This document shows positions 60,740-64,000 of a stretch of 64,000 bases of DNA, piece after piece. Where the stretch lies: assembly GCA_037951165.1 (NCBI GenBank), contig JBBDHG010000104.1, positions 50,001 through 114,000 of the forward strand, given 5' to 3'. Numbering within the stretch: the stretch's first letter is position 1; each line of letters starts with the position of its first letter. The notes below the pieces were generated by a model. The model did no database searches. It was given only the letters and a program-made list of their open reading frames with translations, and had not been told where the DNA came from. Made by a program: the position numbers and the translations under genes. This stretch comes from Lophius americanus (taxonomy: Eukaryota; Chordata; Actinopteri; Lophiiformes; Lophiidae).

Positions 60740-62088
60740 CTGGGTGAGGAAGGTGATGAGGAAGGCAGTCAGACAGGTGGAGAGAGGCAGACAGTGAGAG
60801 GTAGAGACAGAGAAAAGAAAAGATGTCGTGACTCTTCTTGGTTCATTCTTTTCCACTACTCTTGCCAAGGCATGGTAGCTTCCAGAAAGAATAAAATATT
60901 TCATAAAAATGCAACTGATTACTAAAGTTACAAGAACTTCTTTGCATTAATCCAAACTACTAGACACTCTTAGTCACTAATCCACAACTTACTGACAAGA
61001 ATCATTATTTGTTCCAGCATCTGCTGTTATTCTTGCCAGCAAAACTTTACAAAACTAGATCTGAGAAAAACCGGTCATGTGACAGAATATCTATCCATAA
61101 TAATCACATTAATGATCTCTGTGCGTTTGTTTGTTAGCTAGTTTCAGGAAGAGCTCCAGTTGGGATAACAACTATAATTAAATAAGTTAAAATATAATAA
61201 TAATGAAATAAGCTGTGACGTCTGAAGCAGTGGCGTCATCTCGCAGTGCAAGGCTCTCTCGGTGGGCTGAGCAGAGACACCGAAGTGGGTGACACTCGAG
61301 AAAGAGAACAAACAAACGTTTCCAAAGCACTGAGAGGGTTGGCTTGAGTTTTTGGTAGATGTAGAGTTTGACAATAAATTAAATGAATGAACAAGTCTGA
61401 AAGAAATCTTCGTATATAAATGAATCTGTTCTATTTCGGATAACAATCATGTCTACATGGGTTGAAATGGGTTCTGTTGTGGCTTGGCGGACTCAAGCGG
61501 TCCCTCAGTGCTTTTCTAGTTGATTAAAGCTTTTTGTCCTGAGCCTCCAGTCCAAGTTCAGATATTATTGGGCATCATTTAACTCCGCTGAGAGGCGGCG
61601 AATCAGGAGCCAGGCGGTCGGAGATCAATCGTTTGATACTTGGTTTGACGGACGATCACAGAAGAGCTGACAAAAGCATAATAGATGGTATCAAAATCCC
61701 ATTCATCCAAAAAAGCTTCCAGAAAGGTTGGCGGGCGCCTCTTTTTTATTCAATTATCAAACAGACCTTTAAGTGACATTTGACACTCGGCGGGTGATAA
61801 TAACCGGCCTTGAATGGAAGTGAGGGAAGGCAGAGAGATTAAAGTGGTAAATACAGGAAATGTATTTGTTTTTTTTACGTGTTTATGATTCATTATATGA
61901 ATCAAAACCACGATTTCGGATTATATACTTGTAATTATCTGACGCTCTCCTGCCTCTGATGACGGTTTAGTTTGAAGATGGCAACAAATTCCAACATTGG
62001 AGCGTTTCTACAAATACAAGTGGTGTTTGTGTGTGTAGTGTGTATATGTGTGTGCATGTGTTAGTGTGTGTTGATGGACATAACCTAC
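60740..62088 (-). other. nbas: nbas intron, about 1.35 kb
   Basis: Bounded by donor GTAGGTTA and acceptor CACCCAG on the minus strand. I see no repeat family or open frame of note inside it. Confidence 0.85.
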
Positions 62089-62178
62089 CCGAGCTGAACA
62101 TTATTATGCACAGCGGTCACCATGGCTTCCAGGACCCGGAGGGGTTGCGGGTATTTTGTCAGAGCGTCTGGGTCTCCA
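62089..62178 (-). CDS. nbas: nbas coding exon, sixth from last
   Basis: This is the most 5' nbas exon in the window. On the minus strand a pyrimidine-rich acceptor (GTTTGTTTTTCAG) precedes it and the donor GG|GTAGGTTA follows. It begins with the last base of a split codon, reads 29 whole codons (starting GDPDALTKYP and containing VLEAMVTAVHNN), and ends with two bases (GG) that join the C opening the next exon to make Gly. NBAS is a very large cytosolic/ER-peripheral protein that with RINT1 and ZW10 forms the NRZ tether for COPI vesicles at the ER, and it is also linked to nonsense-mediated decay. This piece lies in the C-terminal helical region, well past the Sec39-like domain. Identification rests on remembered resemblance to vertebrate NBAS and on perfect phase agreement with the downstream exons. 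Upstream exons are outside the window. Confidence 0.85.
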
Positions 62179-63062
62179 CTGAAAAACAAACCGCATCACC
62201 ACAATCATCTTACGTAACGCGCTAATTAAACTGAGATTGTCAAGTTGTCAAAAAAACCTGAGGGAATAATAGGAGAAAAAAAACCAACACAGACGTTCCT
62301 CTCAAAGACAGTGTTGGTAATAAAAACGTCTGGCAGAGATTGAATGTTTGAGGCAAACTTTGCCTTGTAATCATGAAAAACGATCGTTATGAAATTATAT
62401 AAACTCTGTGAAAAACATGAAGAATAGAAAAAAATATTTAAAAGCCATCCACAAAAACTGCAGGCCCACCTGCTCTGTCAGTTTGTTGTGGAATTCAACA
62501 GAATATAGAATAATTTAATCATTTGAAGCTGAACGAAGACGCGTCTCTTTTTTGGATCAGGCGTGAATGAGGTTTAATGGTTCTTTATAGAAGGTTAGTT
62601 TAAAAAGGTAACGAGCAATATTTCCTGTAGTGACATCAGTGTTTTTCCTCGTGAAGCCGTGGAATTTGCTGCAAGTCACAAGAGGAAGGCCATTTTTCAC
62701 AGGGCAGAAAGAAAAAAAAAAGTTAGAAAAAGTTCCGTCTGAACTCCTCTTTGCTGTCAGGTTCATGTGTGTAGAAAGACACACACACACTTACACATAC
62801 ACACACTGAACATAACTTGCAGAGAAAATATTAAAAAACACCTGGCAGAAAGGTGGAAAGACGGTTCAGTGTTTTTGTGATTGCATTTTATCGCTTACAT
62901 TTCCTCTTCAAAGACATGCAAAAAAATTAATATTTAGAGAGAAACAGAATATGGCCATTAGTGTGAGGTCTAGGTGGATGAGAACCAGAGAAAAGACCTG
63001 GGCATTCATATTTGCCAAAGACAGAGCTTTGAGCAAACATCCTGCAACAACGCACATACACC

Positions 63063-63063
<1 letters not shown>

Positions 63064-63128
<65 letters not shown>
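63064..63128. repeat. (TA)n microsatellite
   Basis: About 32 perfect TA dinucleotides. Confidence 0.95.
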
Positions 63129-63135
<7 letters not shown>

Positions 63136-63246
63136 CACAAAACGAGAGCCATGCTTGAATGCATAAAAGGATATTTATATGCAGGAGCTCTGAGTGACAT
63201 GTTTAAGTCACTCAAACAAGCCATGAATACAGCCAGTAAATACACA

Positions 63247-63300
63247 AGGCTGTGTGTGGGTGTGTGTTTGTGTGTGGGTGTGTGTTTGTGTGTGGGTGTG
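63247..63300. repeat. TGTGTGGGTGTGTGTTTG tandem repeat
   Basis: About three copies of an 18-bp GT-rich unit. Confidence 0.85.
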
Positions 63301-63499
63301 CCTCAACAAGCAGAAGACACACACATTCAAGGACAGAGACTCTGTGTGTTTATTTGTGTGTGAGGGGGAACAGCTGTATTAGGCTGCATTAATCATGAGA
63401 AGATAATGGATCAGAGCAAAAGGAAGAGTGTTTTTATGCACGAAAGTGTGTGTGTGTTCCTGAAGAAAAGTGCCTACTTGACTACGAACACAAGAGCGT

Positions 63500-63710
63500 C
63501 CGTGCACGTTTTTTAGAAGTGTGTGTGTGTGTCGGTGTATTTGTGTGGGGTGTGTGTGTACGTGTGTATGGTAGGTGTTTATGTATGTATCACATTGTGT
63601 GTGTAGTGTGTGTGCATGTGTTTGTTTGTGTACGCTGTTTGTGTTTGGGTGTGTGCGTGAAAGCTGTGTGAGTGTGTTGGTATGTATGTGTGTGTGTGTG
63701 TGTGTAATGT
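63500..63710. repeat. GT-rich degenerate tract
   Basis: About 200 bp of degenerate GT repeats with CG, TATG and TTTG interruptions. Confidence 0.85.
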
Positions 63711-64000
63711 GCAGGTGCCATCTTTCTGCACCATGAGTCAGGGAGCAGCCATAAAGAAGCAGGAAATGAGGCGGGCATATAACACATGCTGATTGGCAAT
63801 TGTCTATCGAGCCAATCAGATGACCCGGTGATGTCTGGACCCGTGAGTAAAACTGTGCGTCTCGGTCTGTCATAAAGGACAACAATTTAAAAAAAAACTC
63901 ATATAATAATCCTTCCATTGAAGCGTTTACATATTTTGAATGTAGGAAACTTGCAACGTCTTTCTTTTCTTTTTTTTCAACAACGAAGATTCCCAAAATT

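Larger units (their letters stand above)
62179..64000 (-). other. nbas: nbas intron, partial, to the window edge
   Basis: No exon is visible from the acceptor of the 62.1-kb exon to the right edge. The interval holds a (TA)n tract (63064-63128), a TGTGTGGGTGTGTGTTT-type repeat (63247-63300) and a long GT-rich region (63500-63710). Long open frames here are simple-repeat artefacts. Confidence 0.7.

Noticed and set aside
63379..63996. 205-codon minus-strand frame
   Set aside because: The middle is Thr/His-rich translation of GT repeats; no recognisable domain and no splice context for an nbas exon.

Overview
This is vertebrate nuclear DNA, almost certainly from a teleost fish. It is intron-rich and AT-rich, full of (CA)n, (GA)n and (TA)n microsatellites, and carries remnants of several interspersed repeats typical of bony fish. 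No prokaryotic gene organisation is visible: most open frames are short or are simple repeats that happen to stay open.

The one gene I can support is nbas (neuroblastoma-amplified sequence, a subunit of the NBAS-RINT1-ZW10 Golgi-to-ER tethering complex). Its last six coding exons lie on the minus strand at 62178-62089, 60739-60556, 38004-37865, 33778-33631, 31969-31835 and 18429-18154 (stop codon included). All five internal junctions have GT/AG boundaries and compatible phases, and together they encode about 324 C-terminal residues. The rest of the gene lies beyond the right edge. The five introns are about 1.3, 22.6, 4.1, 1.7 and 13.4 kb. A possible poly(A) signal is at 17505-17500.

Positions 1 to about 17.5 kb are intergenic sequence 3' of nbas. 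It holds dispersed repeats, LINE debris, a hAT-like remnant, two large minisatellites (1.23-1.76 kb and 13.93-14.87 kb) and an AT-rich simple tract (6.46-6.97 kb). A short coding-looking frame at the extreme left edge (3-176, +) could be the end of another gene, but I cannot identify it. The nbas introns hold a tRNA-derived SINE (25.07-25.42 kb), tandem arrays at 23.0 and 28.2-28.9 kb, nested retroposons at 30.2-31.6 kb, further repeat copies and long microsatellites.

The most interesting material is in the repeats. One family has at least eight copies and inverted terminal sequences that suggest a non-autonomous DNA transposon; one copy has a minisatellite grown from its own interior. A second family has five copies, each with the same short LINE reverse-transcriptase segment. 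Three small (ATT)n-tailed retroposons have each landed inside an older repeat, one with a visible 7-bp target duplication and an empty-site relative in the same window. Several perfect inverted repeats have tiny spacers and look like template-switch scars. I see no evidence of a new multi-gene system.
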